From the NCBI GenBank assembly GCA_934096805.1, contig CAKOMW010000004.1, positions 1-50,327 on the forward strand: a stretch of 50,327 nt of DNA, read 5' to 3'. This stretch comes from an uncultured Bacilli bacterium. GTDB lineage: Bacteria > Bacillota_I > Bacilli_A > RF39 > UBA660. This document shows, in pieces, positions 7,640 through 16,831 of the stretch (positions are counted from its first letter, which is position 1; the number at the start of each line of letters is the position of its first letter). Under the pieces are notes generated by a model. That model was given only the letters and a program-made list of their open reading frames with translations, ran no database searches and was not told where the DNA came from. The translations under genes and the position numbers were made by a program.

Positions 7640-7701
7640 ATATATAATATACTACTTATTTTTGTTTTATACAAGTAGTTTTAATTAATTTATTGTGGCA
7701 A

Positions 7702-8424
7702 TTATTTACCATTCTTAGCTAGATTATAGAGTCTTTTTACTTCCTTTGGGGTAAGCATTCTATATTCTTTAGAAGACAAGCCATCTAATGTAAGGAATGC
7801 TATTTGTTCTCTCTTTAGTTTTAATACTTCATGTCCTACTGCTTCAAACATTTTCTTTACTTGATGATTTCTACCTTCATGAATTATTACTTCAACGATT
7901 GAGGTGTTTGTCTTTTTATCATATTTTTTTACTCTTATTCTTGCTTTTGATGTTTTTATACCATCTATTTCTATACCTTTGCTAAGTTTTTCTATTTCAT
8001 TTTTAAAAAGTATTCCTTTTATTTTAGCAATGTATAGTTTATCTATTTTATTTTTAGGATGCATCATAAGATTGGCAAATTCTCCATCATTGGTAAGAAT
8101 AAGTATTCCTGTTGTGTCATAGTCTAGTCTACCTACTGGATATATTCTTAAGTTTGTATTAATAATGTCTGTAACTACTTTTCTCCCCTTATCATCAGAA
8201 GTACTAGAAACGTATCCTCTTGGTTTATTTAGTAAATAGTAAACTTTATTTTCTTTTTCTATTCTCATTCCATCAATTACTACTTCATCGTTGGAGTCTA
8301 CTTTATGTCCAAGATTTGTTATAGTTTCTCCATTTACTATAACTTTTCCTTCTTTTATAAGTTCTTCTGCTTTTCTTCTTGAAGTATAACCTGAATTAGC
8401 TATAAATTTCTGTAATCTTTCCAT
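7702..8424 (-). CDS. rluB: 23S rRNA pseudouridine synthase, RluB/RsuA family
   Basis: About 240 aa. An N-terminal S4 RNA-binding domain (MERLQKFIANSGYTSRRKAEELI, split here only by spacing; KVIVNGE follows) precedes the RsuA/RluB/RluE catalytic domain with the active Asp in GRLDYDTTG and the family block EGRNHQVKKM. It converts a uridine of large-subunit rRNA to pseudouridine in the cytosol. The start is placed at the ATG at 8424, where S4 alignment begins; a TTG four codons upstream is possible. The assignment to RluB rather than another RsuA-type enzyme rests on length and on the usual single copy in Bacillota. Confidence 0.9.
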   Translation of the reverse strand: MERLQKFIANSGYTSRRKAEELIKEGKVIVNGETITNLGHKVDSNDEVVIDGMRIEKENKVYYLLNKPRGYVSSTSDDKGRKVVTDIINTNLRIYPVGRLDYDTTGILILTNDGEFANLMMHPKNKIDKLYIAKIKGILFKNEIEKLSKGIEIDGIKTSKARIRVKKYDKKTNTSIVEVIIHEGRNHQVKKMFEAVGHEVLKLKREQIAFLTLDGLSSKEYRMLTPKEVKRLYNLAKNGK

Positions 8425-8461
8425 AATAACACCCAAGAAAATTATATATGTTTTTTTTTAA

Positions 8462-9508
8462 TTAGTCAAAGAAATTAGTAAAAAAGTTTTTTATTTTGTG
8501 AAAAAAAGTAATGTTTTCTTTTTCTTTATAAATTTTTTCTGTATGAATTAGCTTATCCTTTAGATAAATTTTTATGTCTTTATTATTTTTATCATTTACA
8601 TTAATAGTAAAATTAATTTCATTTTCTTCCTCTTTGCTTAATGGATAATAGAAATCGTTATTTATATATAACTTATCATCTTTATATTTTTTATTAAAGT
8701 CGCTTTTATCTAGTAGTTTAATTTTTTTATATTTGTTAAATATTTCTTCATAAATGTTAATATGTAGATCATAATCATATATGTCATTAACTGATGCCAC
8801 CACCACATTAAAATCATTGTCACTAGCACTGGAAACAACTAATCTTTTCGCATCTGGGGTATATCCTGTTTTGCAACCAGTTTGTTTATTATACATATTT
8901 ATAAATTTACATCTATTATACCAATCGTAACTTTTATTAGTGCTTTTAGTAGTATAGTGATTTGTTCTTACTATTTCTTTAAAGAGATTGTTTTGATAAG
9001 CATAAGCATAAACATAGGCTAATTCTTTCATTGTTGAATAGTTTTTAGTTTCATCGTCTAGACCAGTTGGATTTTGATAGAAAGTATTTTTCAAACCAAG
9101 AATTTTTGCTTTTTCATTCATGAGTTTTACAAAGTTATCTGTTCCTCCGAGATGCTCTGCTATTGCAGTGGCAGAGTCATTACCACTTCTAAGCATTAAA
9201 CCATATAATAAGTCAAGCATTAAAATGCTTTCATTTGGTTCAATATATGTATTGCTTCCATACATTTTTAAAACCTCACTATTTACTTTAACTAAATCAG
9301 TTGGGTTTGAATTTTCTAAAGCTACTAGTGCTGTCATAACTTTAGTGGTTGAGGCAATAAGTCTTTTGTCTTCTGCTTTAATATTATAAAATTCTCTTTT
9401 TGAATCAATATCCATAGCATATAAAGATTTAGAATTAACAGAAATGCCAAAAACATTAAGGGGTATTAATAAATAAGACAACAACAAAAATAAAATAAAC
9501 TTTTTCAA
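8462..9508 (-). CDS. D-alanyl-D-alanine carboxypeptidase (PBP5/DacA-like)
   Basis: 348 aa, peptidase family S11. A hydrophobic signal segment covers residues 3-22. Catalytic motifs are SxxK as STTK (53-56), SGN (109-111) and KTG (214-216). The C-terminal part carries the usual beta domain and ends in an amphipathic stretch rich in Phe and Lys that can hold the protein at the membrane. The enzyme trims the terminal D-Ala of peptidoglycan stem peptides outside the cell. The start is TTG at 9508: GGTGAT lies about 6 nt upstream and the signal peptide begins there. It sits directly upstream of rluB on the same strand, as in several Bacillota. Confidence 0.93.
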   Translation of the reverse strand: MKKFILFLLLSYLLIPLNVFGISVNSKSLYAMDIDSKREFYNIKAEDKRLIASTTKVMTALVALENSNPTDLVKVNSEVLKMYGSNTYIEPNESILMLDLLYGLMLRSGNDSATAIAEHLGGTDNFVKLMNEKAKILGLKNTFYQNPTGLDDETKNYSTMKELAYVYAYAYQNNLFKEIVRTNHYTTKSTNKSYDWYNRCKFINMYNKQTGCKTGYTPDAKRLVVSSASDNDFNVVVASVNDIYDYDLHINIYEEIFNKYKKIKLLDKSDFNKKYKDDKLYINNDFYYPLSKEEENEINFTINVNDKNNKDIKIYLKDKLIHTEKIYKEKENITFFHKIKNFFTNFFD

Positions 9509-9556
9509 AAAGCATCACCATTCAATTGTATGAAAAAAACAAGTAATTAATACTTG

Positions 9557-10621
9557 TTAAATATCACCTTTTTTAATCCATTTAGGATATTCAGCATAAA
9601 CATTTTTAATCATACTAGTTATGATTCCTAGTTGTAATTTATCTACTTCAAAAAATTCTTTTATATGTTCTTTTAAATTATTATTTGCTTTAAGTGAATC
9701 TAGTTGACTAACTTCAACATAGTCAAGGATTAATAAATCTTTTATAACGGAAATATCTTCGATATCATAATTATATTCTAAATATTTAACTAGCTCTTTG
9801 TAAGAGTTAAGTGTTTCTATGTATGTATCATTATAGAACATTTCATATTCTTTTTTAGTAAACTTTTTATAATTGCCTTGCATCTTAGAATAAAAATCAA
9901 GTGCTAAGTTTTCTTCATCAAACTCAATACCACATACTAAGATTTCTCCATCATCCTTTGAATGGTGAATATGCACTCTTTCATCTACAAGCATTTTACA
10001 TTCTAGTATATAGGTTAATTCATTAAATGTTAACTTGAAATCATTATCTATTAGTATTTCATATACCTTATCAATTGGAATAATACCATAGGCATTGACT
10101 ATACCGATAATAAAATTATATATTTTATTTGTTTCAATATTGGAAGAAATAATTTCTTGGTCATCTAAAGTTCTTCTTAGAGCTTGTGCAATTTCTTCTT
10201 GAATAAAAATACATAAAGTTCCTTTATCATAGGACATTTTAGCTAAAGAATAATTACGTAAAAACATTGGCAAGAATAAATCAAATCTTTCTCTAAAAGG
10301 TTTAACTTCAATATAGTTAGTGTCTTTAAACAATTCTTTTATCTCTTTATTTTTTTCATCATCTAGTATTCTAACTACAGAGCAAACGATGTCTTCTAAT
10401 TCTTTTTTTATACAGGTCACTAGTTTCTTTTTACTATATTTTTCGATTTTTTCAACCTCGTCATATTTACCTCTTTCAAAAGCAGAGAAAAGATAAAGTT
10501 TAAAAAGATCATCGGTATGAAAACTATTCAAATATGAATCAAGGGACTCATCTTGTTCTATTTTTTGGTTATATTCATTTATCATTTCTTCTTCTAGAAC
10601 TTTGTTAAATTTTTCAAACAT
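9557..10621 (-). CDS. Hypothetical protein, about 354 aa
   Basis: A soluble protein, rich in Glu, Lys and Asp, mostly helical by residue pattern, with no membrane segment or signal. The start is set at the ATG at 10621 (MFEKFNKVLEEE), 8 nt after AAAGGAAG. A region near residues 165-235 (GIIPIDKVYEIL, then KMLVDERVHIHHS) resembles helix-turn-helix/strand patterns of winged-helix proteins, but I cannot name a family. Two Cys near residues 75-85 do not form a zinc motif. It lies between the PrsW-like gene and the carboxypeptidase on the same strand, separated by about 50-90 bp from each. Function unknown. Confidence 0.6.
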   Translation of the reverse strand: MFEKFNKVLEEEMINEYNQKIEQDESLDSYLNSFHTDDLFKLYLFSAFERGKYDEVEKIEKYSKKKLVTCIKKELEDIVCSVVRILDDEKNKEIKELFKDTNYIEVKPFRERFDLFLPMFLRNYSLAKMSYDKGTLCIFIQEEIAQALRRTLDDQEIISSNIETNKIYNFIIGIVNAYGIIPIDKVYEILIDNDFKLTFNELTYILECKMLVDERVHIHHSKDDGEILVCGIEFDEENLALDFYSKMQGNYKKFTKKEYEMFYNDTYIETLNSYKELVKYLEYNYDIEDISVIKDLLILDYVEVSQLDSLKANNNLKEHIKEFFEVDKLQLGIITSMIKNVYAEYPKWIKKGDI

Positions 10622-10708
10622 AAAATCACTTCCTTTAGTAAATTTTACCATATTTTATTTCTTAAATCTATATATTATTTTTTTTGTTAAAAAAAGCATG
10701 TATTCATG

Positions 10709-11488
10709 CTAATTACATTGTTTACCACATCTAGAACAAAAATTACTATTTACTTCATGTCCACATGATGTACAATATCTTTTTTTTATAATGTTTCCGT
10801 TAATTGAAGAAATCTTATTTACCTTTTTAAATACATGGATGAAAAAGCATATTACAAATATATAAAATATATAAACAAATATAACTCTTCCTGTAAATAA
10901 GCAGTAGTCATAAAATCCATGAAAAAATGTGGGAGCAATAATACTTAAAGTCATATATTTATTTTTTAAATCTTTTCTACCATTTAGCGAGCCTATTTTA
11001 GCTAGTCCTAGATAGTACCCCATCATTACACCATCTGCAGCATGCCCTGGTACTGCAAAAAAAGCCCTTGCTATTCCAGTTGAAATTCCACCACTAAAAA
11101 CATAAAAAATATTTTCAAAACAGGCAAAACCTAAAGCAACTATAACACAGTATAATATCATATCATAAAATTGATCAAATTCTTTATGATTATATGAAAT
11201 TTTATAAGCCATTATCCATTTACAAAATTCTTCAACTAAAGCAACATATATAAAGGCATAAATTATAAGTTGTAATAAGTTCATATTCTTGAAATCTAAT
11301 GCAAAAAAAGGAAAAATGCATTTTAGTAAACCACTAATGATTATTACTAAAACGCAAGAGCCTACTCCCCCGATAAATAATTTAACAAGTAATCCTGTTG
11401 GTTCTTTATCTTTATCTTTGTTATACATAAAAAGTATTATTAAAAAAACTGGTAAAATTGATAAACCTAAAAGAATTCTAGCATACAT
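10709..11488 (-). CDS. prsW: PrsW-family intramembrane protease with C-terminal zinc ribbon
   Basis: 259 aa with seven or eight membrane segments. Diagnostic PrsW features are seen: the EExxK pair (Glu86, Glu87, Lys90 in VEEFCKW), FENIFYVF, PGHAADGVMMG and FFHGFYDYC, the conserved Glu and His of this glutamic-type family. In Bacillus subtilis PrsW cleaves the anti-sigma factor RsiW at the membrane. Here the C-terminus carries a cytosolic zinc ribbon with two CxxC pairs (YCTSCG and CSRCG, about 239-255). The next two genes upstream and a small gene beyond also have zinc ribbons. A downstream anti-sigma target is not visible, so the substrate is unknown. Confidence 0.85.
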   Translation of the reverse strand: MYARILLGLSILPVFLIILFMYNKDKDKEPTGLLVKLFIGGVGSCVLVIIISGLLKCIFPFFALDFKNMNLLQLIIYAFIYVALVEEFCKWIMAYKISYNHKEFDQFYDMILYCVIVALGFACFENIFYVFSGGISTGIARAFFAVPGHAADGVMMGYYLGLAKIGSLNGRKDLKNKYMTLSIIAPTFFHGFYDYCLFTGRVIFVYIFYIFVICFFIHVFKKVNKISSINGNIIKKRYCTSCGHEVNSNFCSRCGKQCN

Positions 11489-11490
11489 AA

Positions 11491-12162
11491 TTATTTACCC
11501 GAAAAACCATATAAAAGACCAAGGATAAAGGAAATTCCAAATACAATTATAACTGGAACCCAAGTAGTTCCACCTTTAGTTTGACAAATAGCTATTAATT
11601 GCTCTGGTGTAGCATTTGGATTATTGGCTTTTATTTTTTGAACTTTTTTTCTAACATTACTTAAATAAATATTTTTAAAAGTAGCACTCAAAACAATTAG
11701 CAATACTAAAGAAGCTAACGAACCATAGTCGCCTAAAAACAAGGATGTAAGAAAAGGCGTTCCCAAAATAATTATTCCAAGAGCCCACATTTTACGGTAC
11801 CAAGCATAGACACAATTAAACAATAGAAAGTTACAAGAAAACTTAGTATTTTTAATTTTATCAGCATTTTTACCTATGTAGGCATCGAGTAGAATTTCAT
11901 CAATATTTGCATTATTTTGAATGAAATTACTATTTGGCATACCATTATTCATATTAGGATTTTGCATACTTTGATTAATATTATTAACATCTGTCCTTGG
12001 CATACCTTGATTTACTGCATTGTTGGTAGGTTGTATGTTTTGATTTATTTGTCCTTTCATATTATTTGATTCATTTTGTCCGAAAGACACTTGAGCTCCA
12101 CATGTTCCACAAAAAACATCTCCTGGATTAAGTATAGAGCCACATTTTTTACAATTATTCAT
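11491..12162 (-). CDS. Zinc-ribbon membrane protein, DUF2628-like
   Basis: About 223 aa from the ATG at 12162 (AGAGGAG 8 nt before). An N-terminal zinc ribbon (CKKCG and CGTCG, residues 4-24) is followed by an Asn/Gln-rich flexible linker (about 30-90) and a membrane domain of about four segments. The block YIGKNADKIKNTKF then NCVYAWYRKMW resembles DUF2628 proteins. The stop lies 2 bp before the start of the PrsW-like gene, so the two are co-transcribed and probably translationally close. Membrane location is clear, function unknown. A longer frame begins upstream, but it would add a hydrophobic run without a ribosome binding site. Confidence 0.72.
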   Translation of the reverse strand: MNNCKKCGSILNPGDVFCGTCGAQVSFGQNESNNMKGQINQNIQPTNNAVNQGMPRTDVNNINQSMQNPNMNNGMPNSNFIQNNANIDEILLDAYIGKNADKIKNTKFSCNFLLFNCVYAWYRKMWALGIIILGTPFLTSLFLGDYGSLASLVLLIVLSATFKNIYLSNVRKKVQKIKANNPNATPEQLIAICQTKGGTTWVPVIIVFGISFILGLLYGFSGK

Positions 12163-12286
12163 TATCTTAACTCCTCTCATATCATATAATTTAATTATAA
12201 GGAACAATGTTTTGTTAGTCAAATATTTTGGAAAAAAATTGTAAACCATTTGTAAAGAAAAACACATCTAAAGATAGATATATTTT

Positions 12287-13927
12287 TTACATTAATAATG
12301 ATGTAAGTAATGTTACTCCACCAATAAATAATATGATTAATTCTACTACAAGGGTGAAAGTATAAGTATGGCATTTTTTAGTTTTATCTCCTACTGTAAA
12401 TGTGTATATTTCAATATATGGTATTGGTGCTCTTCTATACCAACCTTTAACTGTGACTTCTTGGTTTATATAGTTTTTTGATTTTAGTAGTGCAAATATT
12501 TTATTTAATATAGAAACAGGTTGATTATAGTCCAAGAAAATAATTCCTGTGTCATCTTTAATAACAAAGTCTTCTGATAAAATGTATCCTGGTGTACCTC
12601 TCCCTATTACTTGTCCTTTTACGATACAAGGTATTGGGCTTATTTTTGATACTTTTACCTCACTTAGTAGATCTGCTATTTTTGCTTCTTTATAATCTTT
12701 GTTTTTATAGTTTCTGGCAAGTAGAATAAATAATGACATAGAAAATACTACTAATCCTGCACCGATAAATGTTGATGGTTTTATTATAATTCCTAGCATA
12801 AACATAATAAAGCCAGTAATTATTATAGCAATTGCAGTGAATAGTGGTAAAAATTTCAAGAATACTTCTAAAGCAAAGTTGTTAACGTATGACTCAGGTT
12901 GTTTTTCATTGAATGTAATAAATTCTTTTTGATTATAAGTGTTACAGTATTTACATATTGCTTTGATTCTTTTTGATATCATAGGGTGTGTAGAATTAAA
13001 TTCATACCATTTAGCCCATGGATTCCATAGTTCCCAACGTGCAGCTTTTTTGATGCTTTCTTTTGATATTTCTCCATCGTCATAACTGGTTATTACTAAT
13101 GATTTAGAGGTCTTGGCATCAAATATACCTAAGGCAGATATGGATGCCATACGTGCTTTTTTTCTTGCTCTTTCTTTTTTTATTTTCTTATTATTTTTTT
13201 CTTCTCCAAAGTCTTCTTTACTATCTGCAGTAGCTAATCCATATCCAATTTTTACTAAGGCACTGGCAAGAGCATTAGGATTTTGTGTTGAAATAACAGA
13301 GAATTCATCAGCATAGTATTCTCTTGTTCTGGAAAACCCAAGGATGACGTATTCACTTATAATGTACAATATATATGAAACGAAGACTATTATGGCTGTT
13401 GGACTTTCATCATCAGAACTACCTAACTTAGTTATTATGTAATAAAGAATTAATGGAATAATTTGAACAGCGGTCATTAAAAACATGTCATAGTGGACAG
13501 CGTGTCCTATTTCATGAGAAACGACTGCTTTAACTTCTTCTGGAGTAAGTAAATCAAAGACTCCTTGAGTTAGCACAATTCTGGCATCATTTTTGGTTCT
13601 ACCGTAAGTAAAGGCATTTGGTGCTCCATCGTTTATGTATCCGATTTTTGGATATTTCATTTTATTGTTTTTACATACTTCTTCAATATATTCTTTTAAG
13701 TAATCAGGCATATTGACATCAAACTTAACACGATAAAGCCATTTCATGGTTATATCCATTATAAATGGTGCGATTAAAAATTGGGCAAATGTAACTATAA
13801 TGGAAGTTATTACTAAATAGCTTAATGGTATATTTGCAACTTGAAATACAACTATTAAAAATATTATTAAAATAGCATAAGCTCCTCCAATTGTAGTTAA
13901 AGAGGTTAAAAATAATTTACTTTTCAT
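12287..13927 (-). CDS. M48-family membrane metalloprotease (HtpX-like) with C-terminal extension
   Basis: 546 aa, much longer than HtpX (about 290). Membrane segments lie at about 13-33 and 38-58. The zinc site is HEIGH (138-142) with a third ligand in REYYADE (near 203). The region PYGRTKNDARIVLTQG before it is typical of the family. After the protease domain come two more membrane segments (about 350-400), a beta-rich soluble part (about 425-510, VKGQVIGRGTPG, IKDDTGIIFLDY) resembling an OB- or GIDE-like fold, and a last membrane helix. AAGGAG precedes the ATG by 7 nt. Likely role: membrane protein quality control. The extension's job is unknown. Confidence 0.85.
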   Translation of the reverse strand: MKSKLFLTSLTTIGGAYAILIIFLIVVFQVANIPLSYLVITSIIVTFAQFLIAPFIMDITMKWLYRVKFDVNMPDYLKEYIEEVCKNNKMKYPKIGYINDGAPNAFTYGRTKNDARIVLTQGVFDLLTPEEVKAVVSHEIGHAVHYDMFLMTAVQIIPLILYYIITKLGSSDDESPTAIIVFVSYILYIISEYVILGFSRTREYYADEFSVISTQNPNALASALVKIGYGLATADSKEDFGEEKNNKKIKKERARKKARMASISALGIFDAKTSKSLVITSYDDGEISKESIKKAARWELWNPWAKWYEFNSTHPMISKRIKAICKYCNTYNQKEFITFNEKQPESYVNNFALEVFLKFLPLFTAIAIIITGFIMFMLGIIIKPSTFIGAGLVVFSMSLFILLARNYKNKDYKEAKIADLLSEVKVSKISPIPCIVKGQVIGRGTPGYILSEDFVIKDDTGIIFLDYNQPVSILNKIFALLKSKNYINQEVTVKGWYRRAPIPYIEIYTFTVGDKTKKCHTYTFTLVVELIILFIGGVTLLTSLLM

Positions 13928-13938
13928 AATACAACTCC

Positions 13939-14148
13939 TTACCTTCTATTTAATTTATACCCGCATGAATTACAAAATTTTGAATTAGCAACAATTTTGT
14001 TTTTACATTTTGGACAATAAATATATGGCATGTTTTCTATTGGTTTTTGCGAGTTAAGATCATATAAAGTTATTTTTTCTTTTGATTCATGGTTATCAAG
14101 AAACGTATTATCTGTTTGTTCTTTTAAAGTATTCATATTATCATTCAT
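13939..14148 (-). CDS. Small zinc-ribbon protein, 69 aa
   Basis: An acidic N-terminal half without clear fold is followed by a C-terminal zinc ribbon with CPKCKNK and CNSCGYK. AGGAG lies 7 nt before the ATG. It is 11 bp upstream of the M48 protease gene, so it is the first gene of the small-zinc-ribbon/M48 unit. Small proteins of this type are often adaptors or regulators; nothing in the sequence fixes the partner, but its position next to a membrane protease is suggestive. Confidence 0.7.
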   Translation of the reverse strand: MNDNMNTLKEQTDNTFLDNHESKEKITLYDLNSQKPIENMPYIYCPKCKNKIVANSKFCNSCGYKLNRR

Positions 14149-14257
14149 AACATCACTCCTATTGTATAATTTTATTATAAGTTATAAAAGTATTTTTTTC
14201 AACTAAATTTTACATAAAAATAAATCAAATGTAAACAAAAAAAGCATGGTATTCATG

Positions 14258-15535
14258 CTATTTTATAATTTCTAATCCACCCATGTAAGGTCTTAAGACT
14301 TCTGGTACTCTTATGCTTCCATCTTCATTTACATTGTTTTCTATTACTGCGATCATACCACGAGGAGAAGCTATTACTGTATTATTTAATGTTGAAACTA
14401 GGTAATTGCCATCTTTTCCTTTTGCTCTTATACTTAGTCTTCTTGCTTGAGCGTCTCCTAATGTTGAGCAAGAACCGACTTCAAAATATTTCTTTTGTCT
14501 TGGACTCCATGCTTCAACGTCACAAGATTTTACTTTTAGATCTGCTAGATCACCACTGCAACATTCTAAGGTTCTAACTGGGACGTCTAAGCTTCTGAAG
14601 AATTCTACAGTGTAGCTCCACATCTTATTGTACCAATCCATTGCTTCTTCTGGTTTGCAAAGAACAACCATTTCTTGTTTTTCAAATTGATGTACTCTGT
14701 AAAGTCCTCTTTCTTCTAAACCATGGGCTCCTACTTCTTTTCTAAAACATGGAGAATATGATGTAAGAGCAATAGGAAGCTCGTCTTCTTTTACTATTTG
14801 GCCTTTAAATTTTCCAATCATTGAATGTTCAGATGTACCAATTAGGTATAAGTCTTCGCCTTCTATTTTATACATCATAGCATCCATTTCTTCAAAGCTC
14901 ATAACTCCATTCACTACATCGCTACGAATCATAAAAGGAGGTACACAGTATTTAAAACCTTTATTAATCATAAAGTCTCTAGCATATGATAGCATTGCTG
15001 AATGTAGTCTTGCAATGTCTCCCATCAAGTAGTAGAAACCATTGCCGCTTGTTCTACCTGCAGATTCTTTGTCTAGTCCAGAAAGACGTTCACAAATATC
15101 GGCATGATATGGTATTTCATATGAAGGTACAATTGGTTCCCCAAACTTTTCTATTTCTACATTGTAAGAATCGTCTTTTCCAATTGGAACAGAATCATCT
15201 ATGATGTTTGGAATGACCATCATTTTTTCCTTTATTTGTTCACTAAGAGTTTCTTCTTCTTTTTCTATTTCCCCTAATTTTTCATTAATCTTTACTACTT
15301 CTTCTTTTAAGGCATTTGCTTCATTTTGTTTTTTTTCTCTAAATAATAGTCCTATTTCATCACTAGTTTTATTTCTTTTTTGTCTCAGTTCATCACCAGA
15401 AGTTTTTAATTCTCTTATTTTTTTATCTAATAAAAAAATTTCATCTACTAATGGCAGTTTTTCGTCTTGAAATTTCTTTTTTATATTTTCTTTTACTATT
15501 TCTTTGTTATTTCTAATTAAATTAATATCAATCAT
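14258..15535 (-). CDS. serS: Seryl-tRNA synthetase
   Basis: 425 aa, the standard length. The N-terminal coiled-coil arm that grips tRNA-Ser covers about residues 25-110 (many Glu and Lys heptads). The class II catalytic core follows, with motif 2 SPCFRKEVGAHG ... VHQFEKQE and the C-terminal motif 3 region (ASPRGMIAVIENN). The enzyme charges tRNA-Ser with serine in the cytosol. GGAGGA stands 6 nt before the ATG at 15535. No T-box leader is seen upstream, unlike pheS in this window. Confidence 0.97.
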   Translation of the reverse strand: MIDINLIRNNKEIVKENIKKKFQDEKLPLVDEIFLLDKKIRELKTSGDELRQKRNKTSDEIGLLFREKKQNEANALKEEVVKINEKLGEIEKEEETLSEQIKEKMMVIPNIIDDSVPIGKDDSYNVEIEKFGEPIVPSYEIPYHADICERLSGLDKESAGRTSGNGFYYLMGDIARLHSAMLSYARDFMINKGFKYCVPPFMIRSDVVNGVMSFEEMDAMMYKIEGEDLYLIGTSEHSMIGKFKGQIVKEDELPIALTSYSPCFRKEVGAHGLEERGLYRVHQFEKQEMVVLCKPEEAMDWYNKMWSYTVEFFRSLDVPVRTLECCSGDLADLKVKSCDVEAWSPRQKKYFEVGSCSTLGDAQARRLSIRAKGKDGNYLVSTLNNTVIASPRGMIAVIENNVNEDGSIRVPEVLRPYMGGLEIIK

Positions 15536-15689
15536 GGTATCCTCCTCAATATGAATTTAATATATCATAATAATAATATCATGTCAATTGAAACAAATCT
15601 TATATGAGACATGATTTTTATTTCTTTAAAAAATAAATTTTTAGGACAAATGCTTCTTTTTAACATATTATATACTAGGAGGAATAACC

Positions 15690-16118
15690 ATGTATAATCA
15701 ATTTTATCCATATATGATGCCTAATGCAAGCATTATACCAAATACAGCACGTATGGCAACACCTGCACTTGGAGCAGTTACTAAAACTAATCCGTTATCT
15801 GCTTTGTTTGGGGCAAGAAGTGCTGCACCTGCCGCTAGTGCACTTGGGGCGGCTGCTAAAACTAGTACTTTTACTTTTTCAGGTTTTTTAAATGGTGCTA
15901 GTAAAACTCTTGGAGTAATAAATCAAGCAATACCAGTATTTTATCAAGTAAAACCAATAATAAATAATGCTAAAACAATGTATCGTGTAGCTAAAGAAAT
16001 AAATTCTTCAAGTACAGTTAAAAATACTAGTAATGTTAAAACTAATTCAGAAAAAACTGTGACTACTAATAATAGAACAAATACTACTAATGACAATCAA
16101 CCAAACTTTTTCATATAA
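15690..16118 (+). CDS. Hypothetical protein, 142 aa, YqfQ/VrrA-like
   Basis: Residues 1-15 are Tyr/Pro/Met-rich (MYNQFYPYMMPN). Next comes an Ala/Thr/Ser-rich segment, then a conserved-looking core near 70-105 (FLNGASKTLGVINQA, YQVKPIINNAKTMYRV), and a Thr/Asn-rich tail. The core pattern recalls small spore-associated proteins of Bacillota such as YqfQ/VrrA, but this is from memory of sequence style and is not firm. Ribosome site AGGAGG lies 7 nt before the ATG, and a terminator follows at once, so it is a single-gene unit. If the resemblance holds it fits the sporulation genes elsewhere in the window. Confidence 0.65.
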   Translation: MYNQFYPYMMPNASIIPNTARMATPALGAVTKTNPLSALFGARSAAPAASALGAAAKTSTFTFSGFLNGASKTLGVINQAIPVFYQVKPIINNAKTMYRVAKEINSSSTVKNTSNVKTNSEKTVTTNNRTNTTNDNQPNFFI

Positions 16119-16158
16119 AAAGAAATTAAACTATTTGATAGGTCTAATTTCTTTTTTT
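16119..16158. terminator. Intrinsic terminator after the 142-aa gene
   Basis: AAAAAGAAATTA and TAATTTCTTTTT arms with T-runs outside; it lies between convergent genes. Confidence 0.8.
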
Positions 16159-16162
16159 ATTT

Positions 16163-16798
16163 TTAACGAAATTTATAATCTTTTTCTACTTCTTGTGTTT
16201 CATTTGTTGGAGTACCAGTATTAGTATTAAAGTTATTATTTATATTACTTTGTCCATTATTATTGTAATTATTAATGTTATTGTTTTGGTTACTGTATTG
16301 ATTATTATTTGAATAAAGTCCATTATTAATGAATTGATTATTAGCATCAAAACCAGTTGTCGTATAGCCGTTACTGCTTATATAGTCTACTCCTCTGACA
16401 TTGTCACTGTTTAAGTACTCTATTTTTTTAGAAAAAGCTATTATTGATAAAAATACAGGACTTAGTAAGAATATACCACTAGCAAAGTATTTACTTCTTC
16501 CAAAGCTACTAGCTAAGTAATAACAAAACTTAGATGTAAGTATGAATGTCATGATTAAACTAGCGATTGCTCCTATAAAAGGGATAAATGATATTAAAGA
16601 GCTTAATACATAAAGTAAAATATACCATTTTGATAAACCTGCTATATCAAACATAACCATTACAGAGTATATTGGTATCAAAGATAGAAAACCTTTTCTT
16701 CCTGCTTTAGTAAATATAATCCAATTAAGAATTGTGTTATAAATTAATAATACTAATAGAATTTTAGTAATTATATCAGTAATTTCTTTTAATTCCAT
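16163..16798 (-). CDS. DUF5684-like membrane protein with Asn-rich tail, 211 aa
   Basis: Four membrane segments within residues 1-125. The text IFTKAGRKGFLSLIPIYSV and IAGLSKWYILLYV matches the pattern of DUF5684 proteins (a KAGKPGW-like block and an IPIYN-like block). After residue 130 the chain is low complexity: Asn, Gln, Ser and Thr runs to about 200, then a short charged end. It follows trmK on the same strand at 33 bp, but shares no known role with it. Function unknown. Confidence 0.7.
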   Translation of the reverse strand: MELKEITDIITKILLVLLIYNTILNWIIFTKAGRKGFLSLIPIYSVMVMFDIAGLSKWYILLYVLSSLISFIPFIGAIASLIMTFILTSKFCYYLASSFGRSKYFASGIFLLSPVFLSIIAFSKKIEYLNSDNVRGVDYISSNGYTTTGFDANNQFINNGLYSNNNQYSNQNNNINNYNNNGQSNINNNFNTNTGTPTNETQEVEKDYKFR

Positions 16799-16831
16799 AT
16801 GTTACACCTCATTATAAGATTAACATATAGA

